Of a stretch of 25,456 nucleotides of DNA, positions 1 to 6,361 are shown in pieces. This DNA is from a virus: the IMG/VR virus record IMGVR_UViG_3300044675_002113, positions 1-25,456 of that record, one strand, 5' to 3'. Made by a program: the position numbers and the translations under genes. A model generated the notes under the pieces. It had not been told where the DNA came from. It ran no database searches and worked only from the letters and a program-made list of their open reading frames with translations. Position 1 is the stretch's first letter. Each line of letters begins with the position of its first letter.

Positions 1-1
1 T

Positions 2-730
2 AGCCGGTTCCCGGAAAAGCTTTTAGGTATCGATACAAACGCCAAAACCGTGAAGGGTGAAAAATACGGCGTTAAGACGGCGATCCTTTATCTAATGCCC
101 GCAATGCAAAGCGGCGTGCAATTGTGCGCTATGGCGAAAACAGCCGGTTGCGAAAAAGCTTGCCTATTTACCGCCGGTCGCGGCGCTATGTCTAATGTTA
201 TGCTTTCGCGCCTACGCAAAACGCTATATTTTAACCAGTACCGCGATCTATTCATGAACCAATTGCATAATGAATTGATACGCGAGCGCGCTAAGGCCGA
301 ACGTCAAGGATATAAGCTTATTGTGCGTCTAAACGGTACTAGCGACGTTCGTTGGGAAAATGTCGCTATCGGCTATTCTTACGCTAACATTATGCAAGCT
401 TTGCCCGATATCCAATTTTACGATTATACGAAAATCGCTAATCGCAAGCATATCCCGGCTAATTATGATCTAACATTTAGCTATAGCGGCGTCGCAGATT
501 ATGCGCCCTATGTCGCTAAAGCTGTTGTCAATGGCGAGCGGATCGCCGTTGTTTTTCGCGATCGCGCGATCGTTAACGCTATGCTTGCCAATGGCGATAC
601 GTTTTTAGGCCTGCCAGTTGTGGACGGAGACGACACCGACATAAGGCATTTAGATCCTAAGGGCGTCGTTGTTGCGCTATACGCTAAGGGCAAGGCACGC
701 CGCGATCAATCCGGTTTCGTTGTAGGATAA
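2..730 (+). CDS. GP88/DUF7227-like phage protein, 5' partial
   Basis: The reading frame is open from base 2, upstream of the first possible start (GTG at 50). The residues before that start read SRFPEKLLGIDTNAKT and run smoothly into KGEKYGVKTAILYLMPA, so the gene is cut by the window edge and its true start is outside. Counted from the GTG, the cysteine cluster C26, C34 and C38 lies in a CAMAKTAGCEKACLFTAGRG segment, as in phage gene-product-88 or DUF7227-type proteins. The rest is a mixed alpha/beta domain with an LNGTSDVRWE stretch near residues 93-102. The family is widespread in phages and I know of no proven activity; the cysteines could bind a metal. Codons ending in A/T and GATC-rich sequence set it apart from genes to the right of 1.8 kb. 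Confidence 0.7.
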   Translation, partial: SRFPEKLLGIDTNAKTVKGEKYGVKTAILYLMPAMQSGVQLCAMAKTAGCEKACLFTAGRGAMSNVMLSRLRKTLYFNQYRDLFMNQLHNELIRERAKAERQGYKLIVRLNGTSDVRWENVAIGYSYANIMQALPDIQFYDYTKIANRKHIPANYDLTFSYSGVADYAPYVAKAVVNGERIAVVFRDRAIVNAMLANGDTFLGLPVVDGDDTDIRHLDPKGVVVALYAKGKARRDQSGFVVG

Positions 731-742
731 GGGGAAAGCATA

Positions 743-934
743 ATGACTAAGCAAACAACAAGCGATCTATTCCGGGCGTATATCGATCTAGATAATGGCG
801 AGACGCTAGCATGGCCCGACTTAACCTATAACCAAGCGCGCTGGCGCTATCATTGGATACAGCGCGAGCTTGTGCGATCGTTAACCGGCCCGCGCTGGAA
901 AACGTACGGTTACGAATTAGAAGGGAAAGCATAA
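743..934 (+). CDS. Small phage protein of unknown function (63 aa)
   Basis: I do not recognise a family. It is a 63-residue soluble protein, rich in Trp, Tyr and Arg, predicted to be mostly helical (LTYNQARWRYHWIQRELVRS around residues 27-46). The ATG has a good ribosome binding site (GGGGAAAGC, then ATA). Twelve bases separate it from the gene upstream, and its TAA overlaps the ATG of the next gene, so the two are probably translationally coupled. It shares the GATC-rich composition of the left block. Confidence 0.65.
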   Translation: MTKQTTSDLFRAYIDLDNGETLAWPDLTYNQARWRYHWIQRELVRSLTGPRWKTYGYELEGKA

Positions 935-1092
935 TGAAAAGCTTCATAGTCACCGACAACAATAGAGGCGCGCCATATAACGCCGATAGCGTCAAGCACG
1001 CGATCCGTACGCATAATAGATTGCGTCAAAAGATAGGCAAACGGGAAGCGCAATTGATTCACGCGTTTCTGAAGGGCCACCAAAAGGATTGA
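934..1092 (+). CDS. Small basic phage protein (52 aa)
   Basis: The start at 934 is chosen because AGGGAAAGC lies just upstream and the ATG overlaps the previous stop (TAATG). An in-frame ATG at 853 would overlap the upstream gene by 82 bases and lacks a ribosome binding site. The product is basic, with a helical C-terminal half (KHAIRTHNRLRQKIGKREAQ), which would suit nucleic-acid binding, but no family is recognised. It is the last gene before an 89-base noncoding gap that holds a hairpin. Confidence 0.6.
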   Translation: MKSFIVTDNNRGAPYNADSVKHAIRTHNRLRQKIGKREAQLIHAFLKGHQKD

Positions 1093-1101
1093 TCCGTTAC
1101 C

Positions 1102-1143
1102 GCCATATTAGCCGCGCGATCGTTAGCGCGCGGCGTTTATGGC
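1102..1143 (+). other. Two-part hairpin in intergenic gap
   Basis: GCCGCGCG (1111-1118) pairs perfectly with CGCGCGGC (1127-1134) around an eight-base loop, and GCCATA (1102-1107) pairs with TATGGC (1138-1143) outside it. No run of T follows, so this is not a classic intrinsic terminator. It sits between two co-directional genes and could be a processing site, an attenuator or a protein-binding site. It occupies most of the 1093-1181 gap, which otherwise holds only the AAGGAAAG ribosome binding site of the next gene. Confidence 0.5.
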
Positions 1144-1181
1144 GCTAATGCCAGCAACAGTACAGTAAAGGAAAGTAAACT

Positions 1182-1418
1182 ATGAACCGTACACTAGACG
1201 TGATCGCCCGCGACATTAGCCGCGACTGGCAGAAACCATATTTTGGCGCGGTACCCTATCTTGACGCAATGCACAGCCTGCAGACTATCGGCGATAAATA
1301 CTATTTTGACACCGCCGAATCGGTTGTACGCTATTTTCTAGCTAATGCATCATCATGGAAGGGCGACACCGCCCGCGCGATCAAAGCCGAGCTAAAAACG
1401 CTTCTGAAGGGCGCCTAG
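1182..1418 (+). CDS. Conserved small phage protein (78 aa)
   Basis: This 78-residue protein has the pattern MNRTLDVIARDISRDW, then YFGAVPYLDAM and a final helix with WKGDTARAIKAELKTLL. That pattern (a leading helix, an F-G-A-V-P-Y-L segment and a C-terminal W-x-G/R-x-T-A helix) recurs in small conserved phage proteins without known function. AAGGAAAG lies at normal spacing before the ATG. It is soluble, without cysteines or membrane segments. An early regulatory role is possible from its position only. Confidence 0.7.
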   Translation: MNRTLDVIARDISRDWQKPYFGAVPYLDAMHSLQTIGDKYYFDTAESVVRYFLANASSWKGDTARAIKAELKTLLKGA

Positions 1419-1421
1419 GCA

Positions 1422-1520
1422 ATGATCGCGCATTTAGCCCACATAGGCACCACCATAGCGTTTTTAGCCGTTCTAGCGGCGTCTGTAAGCGCAATCATCA
1501 TTACACTAAAAGGAAACTAA
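1422..1520 (+). CDS. Small single-span membrane peptide (32 aa)
   Basis: This ORF starts three bases after the preceding TAG and ends three bases before the next ATG, filling the gap exactly. It encodes 32 residues with one hydrophobic stretch (about residues 11-28, TIAFLAVLAASVSAIII) and a short basic C-terminus, LKGN. The ribosome binding site is weak (GAAGG inside the end of the upstream gene), so translation may depend on coupling. The tight fit and clear membrane segment support it; no family is recognised. Confidence 0.5.
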   Translation: MIAHLAHIGTTIAFLAVLAASVSAIIITLKGN

Positions 1521-1523
1521 CCA

Positions 1524-1766
1524 ATGACAAACGATCGAAACTATTTGCGTATGCTATCGGATAGCGAATTGATCCGCCTTGCGATCGATAGCTACAACGA
1601 AACGTCTATTGTCCTAGCCGAGCGATTAAACGCCCTATTGGACGTTCAAGCGCAATTGGAAACGGTAACCAATGAACGGGACGAATTAGACGCCCGGTGC
1701 GATATCTGGAAACAGCAGGCGATCGAAGCAATGGACGAGCTTGACGCCCTACGCGGGACCAAATGA
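1524..1766 (+). CDS. Coiled-coil phage protein (80 aa)
   Basis: AAAGGAAACTAACCA precedes the ATG, a good ribosome binding site. The N-terminal 30 residues look helical (SDSELIRLAIDSYNETS) and the second half is a predicted coiled coil with heptad-like Leu/Val spacing and many charged residues (about residues 35-75). This suggests an oligomer or partner-binding protein. No family is recognised. Its TGA overlaps the next ATG as ATGA. Confidence 0.65.
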   Translation: MTNDRNYLRMLSDSELIRLAIDSYNETSIVLAERLNALLDVQAQLETVTNERDELDARCDIWKQQAIEAMDELDALRGTK

Positions 1767-1822
1767 TTGCGGTTATCGCTGGAGCCGCCCTTTTCTTATT
1801 AACCTTATTATTAGAGGATTGA
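1763..1822 (+). CDS. Possible hydrophobic micro-peptide (19 aa)
   Basis: The ATG overlaps the preceding stop (ATGA) and the ORF ends three bases before the next gene. The product, MIAVIAGAALFLLTLLLED, is almost entirely a membrane span. Its last codons contain the GAGG that serves as ribosome binding site for the next gene, so it may act as a coupling leader as much as a protein. Very short ORFs can arise by chance; the exact overlaps are the only support. Confidence 0.35.
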   Translation: MIAVIAGAALFLLTLLLED

Positions 1823-1825
1823 CCA

Positions 1826-2026
1826 ATGAACCACTATCAAATCGCAATCATTGCACTGCTGGCTCTGGAAGCCATAACACTGTTTGTCCTATGGATGACG
1901 CATCGTGACCGCCAAATTTGGCAAGCCATGTGGACAATGACAGCCGAAGAATTGCTATTCTGGAAGCGCAACGGCATCCTGCGCGATCCATTGACAGGCA
2001 AATACCGCAAGCGGGACAAAAGCTGA
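1826..2026 (+). CDS. Small single-span membrane protein (66 aa)
   Basis: It has one N-terminal membrane segment (about residues 5-24, QIAIIALLALEAITLFVLWM) and a positively charged tail with several Trp. The basic residues after the span (THRDR and KRDKS) suggest a cytoplasmic C-terminus. GAGGATTGACCA precedes the ATG. Codon use switches here to GC-rich codons (CTG, GCC). The stop overlaps the next start as TGATG. Function is unknown; small inner-membrane proteins in early regions often modify the host envelope, but nothing here proves that. Confidence 0.6.
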   Translation: MNHYQIAIIALLALEAITLFVLWMTHRDRQIWQAMWTMTAEELLFWKRNGILRDPLTGKYRKRDKS

Positions 2027-2367
2027 TGGAATATGCCGTCCGCAAGCAAATAAAGCACCTGTGCGGCTATATCAGCGACAAATCCGCTGTGTTGCAGCAC
2101 ATCAACCGCGAACACAACCTACGCCTGACGCTGCGCGACATAGAGGATATAGACGAAGCCACATCGCGCCACCGCGCACGGCGGACAGACCTAGCCGCTA
2201 TGATACCATCGCCGCTGATTGTGACGCACAAGCACAAGGGGCACGACCCGCTGGCCTTGGCGCTGTTCAAATACCATGCGGCGCGGACGTTCGGCCCTGA
2301 ACAAGCCTATTGGCTGGATAGGATGAACGACCGCAAGCCCAAGCCGACAACTACAATCGAACTGTAA
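2026..2367 (+). CDS. Phage protein with possible N-terminal HTH (113 aa)
   Basis: The start at 2026 is chosen because it overlaps the preceding stop (TGATG); a longer in-frame reading from 1918 would overlap the neighbour by 109 bases. The N-terminal half (ISDKSAVLQHINREHNLRL, then a helix with IEDIDEA) has the spacing of a small helix-turn-helix domain. The C-terminal half holds an F-x-x-Y-H-A-A-R pattern (FKYHAARTFGPEQAYWLDRM). It is basic overall. A DNA-binding early protein is plausible but unproven; no family is recognised. Confidence 0.6.
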   Translation: MEYAVRKQIKHLCGYISDKSAVLQHINREHNLRLTLRDIEDIDEATSRHRARRTDLAAMIPSPLIVTHKHKGHDPLALALFKYHAARTFGPEQAYWLDRMNDRKPKPTTTIEL

Positions 2368-2378
2368 AGGACAGACAC

Positions 2379-2516
2379 ATGATTAAACCACAACAAGCCG
2401 CGCCTATGGGACGCAAACATCGCGTGTCATCCGACAGCGCATGGCCGCTGCGCGGACTAGACGGCAAGACATTCGCGGAACGCCGCGCAGAACGTGAAAA
2501 GGAACAAAGCAAATGA
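2379..2516 (+). CDS. Small basic phage protein (45 aa)
   Basis: AAAGGACAGACAC precedes the ATG at normal spacing and the stop overlaps the following ATG (ATGA), so the ORF is well placed between two genes. The product is highly charged, with GRKHRV near the N-terminus and a C-terminal helix of alternating Arg and Glu (FAERRAEREKEQSK). No family is recognised. Confidence 0.55.
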   Translation: MIKPQQAAPMGRKHRVSSDSAWPLRGLDGKTFAERRAEREKEQSK

Positions 2517-2698
2517 CCGCATTACTTATTATCGTCGTTGTAGCCGCCATAACAGCATATATTTGTATGGCGGTAAAAATTGGTTTTTGGGTGTTAGACC
2601 TTACTCAAAACACTGGTTTTGGGCCGGGTTTTCACGCGATAACAATCGTAACAATCCTAGCAATACCCTTTGCCATTGCCGCGCAGGTGCGACCATGA
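2513..2698 (+). CDS. Small two-span membrane protein (61 aa)
   Basis: The ATG overlaps the previous stop by four bases. Two hydrophobic stretches are visible: about residues 2-20 (TALLIIVVVAAITAYICMA) and about 42-58 (AITIVTILAIPFAIAAQ), joined by a loop with aromatic residues. AAAGGAACAAAGCAA precedes the ATG. Its stop overlaps the next start as ATGA. No family is recognised. Its position in the early region makes a classical lysis holin less likely than a host-membrane protein. Confidence 0.6.
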   Translation: MTALLIIVVVAAITAYICMAVKIGFWVLDLTQNTGFGPGFHAITIVTILAIPFAIAAQVRP

Positions 2699-2880
2699 GC
2701 CGCCCGATGGTATACCCCATAGGAACGCTAGAAGTTGGCGAGATCGCCACCATGCCAGCCACCAAGAAGGGCGATGCCAAGCGCACCAGCCGCAACGTGA
2801 GCCAATACGGCATCCGCAACGGCAAAGCGTTCAAGTGCCGCACTGTGGGCGGCGTAACCTTCATAACTAGATGGATGTGA
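2695..2880 (+). CDS. Small DNA-binding-like phage protein (61 aa)
   Basis: The start at 2695 overlaps the preceding stop (ATGA) and gives MSRPMVYPIGTLEVGEIATM; an in-frame ATG at 2494 is rejected because it would run across the whole upstream gene. The pattern is a short beta strand, VGE, a basic helix with SRNVSQYGIRNGKAFKCR, then a strand with GGVTFITRW. Small phage proteins of this general shape are common and may bind nucleic acid. No specific function can be assigned. Confidence 0.6.
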   Translation: MSRPMVYPIGTLEVGEIATMPATKKGDAKRTSRNVSQYGIRNGKAFKCRTVGGVTFITRWM

Positions 2881-2884
2881 GCAA

Positions 2885-3151
2885 ATGAAAGCCACAGAAC
2901 GCCAAGTGACACATGAAACGCTTGCTAAGTTAGGTATGCCGTATGCCCTTGTCTGCGAATATCGCGGCGGGCATGACGCACGCAAGTTTACGCTGTTTGA
3001 CGGATTTAATACGCAGCATGAAGCCGAAAGCGAAGGCAGACGGATTGAAGCAGCTAAACCCTTCGCAGACGGCAACGGCGGGAAGCGCGGCTATGCCGAT
3101 TTGAAATGGCGTGTGGAAGTGCTGCACGACACAGAGGGGCAGAGCAAATGA
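2885..3151 (+). CDS. Phage protein of unknown function (88 aa)
   Basis: An 88-residue soluble protein. Strands (YALVCEYRGG and KFTLFDGF) are followed by a helix with EAESEGRRIEAAKPFAD and a final strand WRVEVLHDT, consistent with a small alpha/beta fold. The ribosome binding site is modest (GGATGTGAGCAA). The stop overlaps the next start (ATGA). No family is recognised. Confidence 0.6.
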   Translation: MKATERQVTHETLAKLGMPYALVCEYRGGHDARKFTLFDGFNTQHEAESEGRRIEAAKPFADGNGGKRGYADLKWRVEVLHDTEGQSK

Positions 3152-3540
3152 CCAATATAAGCGAATGGGGTGCAGTCATGCGCCTAGCCAGACGCGCTGC
3201 GCTGTTGGCTGGCGAAGAACAGCGCCGCCTTGGGCGTGTGACGGAGCAAGAGGACAGCAGCATTATGCTGTATACCGACGACCCGACAACGGCAGGGTTG
3301 TTCGCCCGCAATTCCGACATGGCTGCAATGTGCAAGACCAGCGGCATTGAAGGCGTGTGCATCGTCATGGGCGACAAGTTTCCGCCAGCAGCGCATGAAG
3401 CCGAACGTCCCGACCCTGAACTTCCGCGCGTTGCTGCGATGTGGTTCCCCGCCAATGGCGACAAATGCCCCCGCTGCCGCCTGTTCAGGCGCACGACAGG
3501 CGAAATATGCAACCCATGCGAAAGGAAATTAGCAGCATGA
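3148..3540 (+). CDS. Phage protein with C-terminal zinc ribbon (130 aa)
   Basis: The start at 3148 overlaps the previous stop as ATGA and has AGAGGGGCAGAGCAA upstream; an in-frame ATG at 3106 lies inside the neighbour and lacks a ribosome binding site. The C-terminus has two CxxC pairs, C107/C110 and C121/C124, in the form KCPRC then TGEICNPC. This closely resembles the small zinc ribbon at the end of isoleucyl-tRNA synthetase and formamidopyrimidine-DNA glycosylase. The N-terminal 100 residues are not recognised. A zinc-binding nucleic-acid contact is inferred. Confidence 0.6.
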   Translation: MTNISEWGAVMRLARRAALLAGEEQRRLGRVTEQEDSSIMLYTDDPTTAGLFARNSDMAAMCKTSGIEGVCIVMGDKFPPAAHEAERPDPELPRVAAMWFPANGDKCPRCRLFRRTTGEICNPCERKLAA

Positions 3541-3734
3541 CAGACTATGATGATGAGGACGACGAATTGGCGCTGCCCGAACGATACATCGAACGCGCAG
3601 GCGAAACCTTAGCCTACCGCCTGATGGAATATCTGGAATTTCTGGGCGTGATAGGCAAAGACCATGTGTCCTATCTGCGCTACCCGCCCATTGAATTGAT
3701 CGAAGACGCCGAAAAGGCGTTAAAGGACGAATAA
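3537..3734 (+). CDS. Small acidic phage protein (65 aa)
   Basis: The start at 3537 overlaps the preceding stop (ATGA), with AAAGGAAATTAGCAGC upstream. A longer in-frame reading from 3441 is rejected because it lies inside the zinc-ribbon gene. The N-terminus is strongly acidic (MTDYDDEDDE). The remainder is helical, with LAYRLMEYLEFLGVIG. DNA-mimic proteins can be this acidic, but only the first ten residues are, so that idea is weak. No family is recognised. Confidence 0.6.
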   Translation: MTDYDDEDDELALPERYIERAGETLAYRLMEYLEFLGVIGKDHVSYLRYPPIELIEDAEKALKDE

Positions 3735-3735
3735 A

Positions 3736-3930
3736 ATGCCAATAGTAAAACGGACTAGCCACATCTGGACGCCTGAAATGGACGCAGAGTTGATGAGTTA
3801 TTATGAACACGGCTTACGGCCAGCCTACATGGCGGAGCAAATGGGGCTAACGATTGCGTCCGTAGAAGGCCGATACCATAAATTAAAAAGGACGGCGAAA
3901 GCAGACAATAAAAAGCCCCCTGCGGAGTGA
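3736..3930 (+). CDS. GcrA/Myb-like helix-turn-helix protein (64 aa)
   Basis: The segment W-T-P-E-M-D-A-E-L (residues 11-19), then YYEHGLRPAYMAEQMGLT and a recognition-helix-like SVEGRYHKLKR, matches the GcrA or Myb/SANT-type three-helix DNA-binding fold used by alphaproteobacterial regulators and many phage proteins. At 64 residues it is only the DNA-binding part; the C-terminal sigma-contacting domain of full-length GcrA is absent. AAAGGACGAATAAA precedes the ATG. It is the last gene of the rightward operon. Its final codons lie inside the stem-loop that terminates the opposing operon. It probably regulates transcription; the target is unknown. Confidence 0.6.
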   Translation: MPIVKRTSHIWTPEMDAELMSYYEHGLRPAYMAEQMGLTIASVEGRYHKLKRTAKADNKKPPAE

Positions 3931-3945
3931 GGACGCAGGGGGCTT
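3913..3945 (-). terminator. Intrinsic terminator of the leftward replication operon
   Basis: A perfect 12-bp stem (AAGCCCCCTGCG at 3913-3924 with CGCAGGGGGCTT at 3934-3945) encloses a nine-base loop. Read on the minus strand, the GC stem is followed by TTTTTATTG, a good U-tract, so it mainly ends transcription coming from the primase-helicase gene. On the plus strand only TT follows the GC stem, so it would be weaker for the small-gene operon. It overlaps the 3' end of the GcrA-like gene. The remaining bases to 4003 hold nothing else clear. Confidence 0.9.
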
Positions 3946-4003
3946 AAAAAGGTCAGCGGAGCATCACCGACCCTATCCATATATCATTGCAACCAAATGG
4001 TTG

Positions 4004-6349
4004 TCAATTCTTGCCTATCGACGGCATGATGCTCGACTTAGGCAAGTCTTCCGCCAAGCGGCGCAAGTCTGATTTGTTCCCTTTTTTCACGTCCGGCGCG
4101 ACAAAGATATGTTTCTTGGTCACGTATTCAGTCGAACCGATCCGGCCCATGTCAACCCAGCCAGCTTCTTTGAGCGCATGAAGCAGCGCCGCCTGCGGTA
4201 TCTTGACGCCAGCAGGGACGTTAATCGCCAGCGCGTCACAGATGCGGTGGAAAGGCCCACCAATGACACCATTGGCAAACACACCAGCCCTTTCGCGCAT
4301 CATGTCTACCAGATAGCTTTCCGCAACGCTCATGCCATGCTCGACCATGTTCAGCTTCCATTCGGTCACTGGCGGTGCAGCCGCAGGGTTGAACGCCGAC
4401 ACGTCGCGCTGATGCAGCCAAGCGGCGCACTTCTCATAGCCGCCGCTTTCATACCAGCCCCACAGCTTTTTGGCTGCGGTCGGCGTCATACGCGGCGCGC
4501 GCGTCCACACGCAGAACCAGCGCCTGTCCTGTGTCGGCAGCGTGATAGGCAGCGGATCGTTCGTGTAGGCAATCACCATCAGGCGGTTGACCAAGTCGTA
4601 AGGGTGCATACCCTTGCGGTTGACCGACAGCGTTTCAGGCGGTGCAGCGATAAGCGGCTTTAGCTTGTTAGCCATCGCCCGGCGTTCGCGTGCCTCTGGC
4701 TCCTTTAATTCGTTCAAGATGACAACTTCAGCCTCAAGCGCATAACCCCACTGGCTGTCCAACCCGCCAGCCTCAATAACTGACCGATTGCGCCAATGCT
4801 TGCCGCCGAGCGCCCACAGGAACGGCTGAAACATACTGTCCTTACCAGCGCCTTCATCGCCGCCAATCAGGATGGCATGGTTAATCTTGACGCTAGGGTG
4901 CTGTATCTTGAACGCCATAGCGTCAAGGATGTGGTCTAACTCGACATCATCCGCCACCAGACTGCGGCAATGCTCTAGCCAAGGCTCAACGTCATGGTCT
5001 GCAATCTTGTCGCTGCCCGACACATCAGGCCGTCCGTCTGTCCAGCGATTGCCGTAGACAAGGCCGTCACGCGTCACCAGCACGTCATCGCCAGCGGCGA
5101 ACGTCACAGCCGACAGCGCAGGGGCGCCGCGATCCTGACGGCGCTCATCAAAATAGATGGACGCCTGCACGCGGTTTGTCTTCTTGTGGATGGAACGGCA
5201 GTCAACGTGACGGAACAACGCGTTAAAGACGTTGCGGGCTATCTCTTGACGCGTCACCATGTCAAAATAGCTATCGTCGGACTGGATGTATGCGAAACGC
5301 TCGAACCATTCGCTTTGTTCCAGCCGTCCAGCCTCTTTTTTCTCGACCTCACGCACACGCGCTGCGGCTTCATCGGGGAAGGCTTCGGTCGGCGCGATTT
5401 TCTCATACATCGACGCCAGACGTTCAGCGATTAACTCGTCACGCAAGCCCGGCGTTACCTTCGGGCCACCTTCACTGGCGACCCAATCAAGGAATGTCCG
5501 GCTGTCTAAGTCTTGGCAATGCCCATGATAGCAGCAGAACGACCGATCCAGCGGCTTGTAGCGCGCCTCGACCATGCCGTCGCTGTGTTGCTCATGGTTA
5601 GGGCAGACAATGCCGCACCAGCCGTCAGCGTTAGGATTGCTAAGGACTAGGTTGTTGTCCGCAAGCCATGTCAGGACGTTGTCAAGCCCATTGTCGCGCA
5701 ACTGCACCGCTTTATATTCGGCTGTGTCGCCTTCCTCTGGCGTGACACCTAGCGCATCACAGATTTCGCCCAGCGTGTATTCCCGCTCAGGGTGGAACTC
5801 CACCAACCGCGCAGGAAAGTTATTGCGTCCGCGCTTCAAATTGACGCTGCCGGGTATGCGGCAGTTGCGGACGGCGTTAGTCGCGCCGGGATCGGTGTAG
5901 CCCGCGTCCGCGATGGCCTTAATGGCAGCGCAGAAATCACCCTTGCGCGGCTGTTCGCTGAACGCGTAGCCCCACTGGAACGAACCTTCGCTGGTTTCCA
6001 GCACCCATGTCGGCTCAAGCGGCGGCGTCTTTGACTTAGTGCCGACATCATCCAGCATCATGAACAGGACATACTCGACGTTGCTGGCCTTGGCGGCAGG
6101 CTTTCCGTCTACAAAGCGGTCAACGATGAACGAGCCAGTGTTGACATACCATGCCTCGCCTTCCTTCATGCGGGTCTTTTCTGGCAGGAACGCAGGGAAG
6201 GTGGCCTTCGGTGCGCCGTCCGCATGGAATATCAGGTTGCCGTCGCTGTCATGCTGCGGCTTCTGCCGCACGACCAAAGCCGTCTCGCCGACATTGTCTG
6301 CCGCCAATCCGGTTATATACTCTATAAACTTAGTGCGATCCTCACTCAT
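4004..6349 (-). CDS. Primase-SF3 helicase fusion (DUF5906-type)
   Basis: It opens the duplex and probably primes phage DNA synthesis. The start at 6349 is chosen for the strong GAGGAG site at 6356-6361; an in-frame start at 6421 would lie inside the polymerase gene. Residues ~20-200 look like a RepB/archaeo-eukaryotic primase domain, with D100-D101 and the R161-N-C-R-I-P-G-S-V-N segment. A cysteine/histidine cluster (C245, C249, H252, C272/C273, H275/H277, C278) may bind zinc. Residues ~450-620 are a superfamily 3 helicase: Walker A GGDEGAGKD (496-504), Walker B-like VVILNE (542-547), sensor-like YTND (595-598) and the arginine-rich QDRRW (607-611). The 781 residues fit phage primase-helicase fusions. 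It is last in the operon, 11 bases after polymerase. Confidence 0.85.
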   Translation of the reverse strand: MSEDRTKFIEYITGLAADNVGETALVVRQKPQHDSDGNLIFHADGAPKATFPAFLPEKTRMKEGEAWYVNTGSFIVDRFVDGKPAAKASNVEYVLFMMLDDVGTKSKTPPLEPTWVLETSEGSFQWGYAFSEQPRKGDFCAAIKAIADAGYTDPGATNAVRNCRIPGSVNLKRGRNNFPARLVEFHPEREYTLGEICDALGVTPEEGDTAEYKAVQLRDNGLDNVLTWLADNNLVLSNPNADGWCGIVCPNHEQHSDGMVEARYKPLDRSFCCYHGHCQDLDSRTFLDWVASEGGPKVTPGLRDELIAERLASMYEKIAPTEAFPDEAAARVREVEKKEAGRLEQSEWFERFAYIQSDDSYFDMVTRQEIARNVFNALFRHVDCRSIHKKTNRVQASIYFDERRQDRGAPALSAVTFAAGDDVLVTRDGLVYGNRWTDGRPDVSGSDKIADHDVEPWLEHCRSLVADDVELDHILDAMAFKIQHPSVKINHAILIGGDEGAGKDSMFQPFLWALGGKHWRNRSVIEAGGLDSQWGYALEAEVVILNELKEPEARERRAMANKLKPLIAAPPETLSVNRKGMHPYDLVNRLMVIAYTNDPLPITLPTQDRRWFCVWTRAPRMTPTAAKKLWGWYESGGYEKCAAWLHQRDVSAFNPAAAPPVTEWKLNMVEHGMSVAESYLVDMMRERAGVFANGVIGGPFHRICDALAINVPAGVKIPQAALLHALKEAGWVDMGRIGSTEYVTKKHIFVAPDVKKGNKSDLRRLAEDLPKSSIMPSIGKN

Positions 6350-6355
6350 CGCTTG

Positions 6356-6361
6356 CTCCTC
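6356..6361 (-). promoter_or_regulatory. Ribosome binding site of the primase-helicase gene
   Basis: GAGGAG on the minus strand lies six bases before the ATG at 6349 and overlaps the polymerase stop codon (6361-6363) by one base. It fixes the start of the primase-helicase gene and suggests translation coupled to polymerase. Confidence 0.8.

Larger units (their letters stand above)
1..1822. other. Compositional island rich in GATC
   Basis: By eye there are 21 GATC sites in the first 1,800 bases, seven of them inside CGATCG, and only three GATC in 1801-3960. Codon choice also changes: GCT, TTA and CTA codons are common before about 1822, while CTG, GCC and GGC dominate afterwards. Gene order and coupling continue across the boundary (ATGA overlap at 1763-1766, a gap of three bases before 1826), so the two parts form one transcription unit of apparently different ancestry. 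Recent acquisition from another phage is the simplest reading; an assembly join is an alternative. Confidence 0.7.

Noticed and set aside
540-1730. Cyanobacterial HIP1-like signal (GCGATCGC)
   Set aside because: Only one full GCGATCGC was seen; the enrichment is of GATC/CGATCG in general, so a cyanobacterial origin is not supported.
4109-4663. 184-residue plus-strand ORF opposite the primase-helicase gene
   Set aside because: It is antisense to a gene with clear helicase motifs, has no ribosome binding site, and is Arg/His-rich as expected of a shadow frame.
4994-5601. Plus-strand ORFs of 80-146 residues within the primase-helicase region
   Set aside because: They overlap each other in different frames and lie opposite conserved coding sequence; no domain is recognisable.
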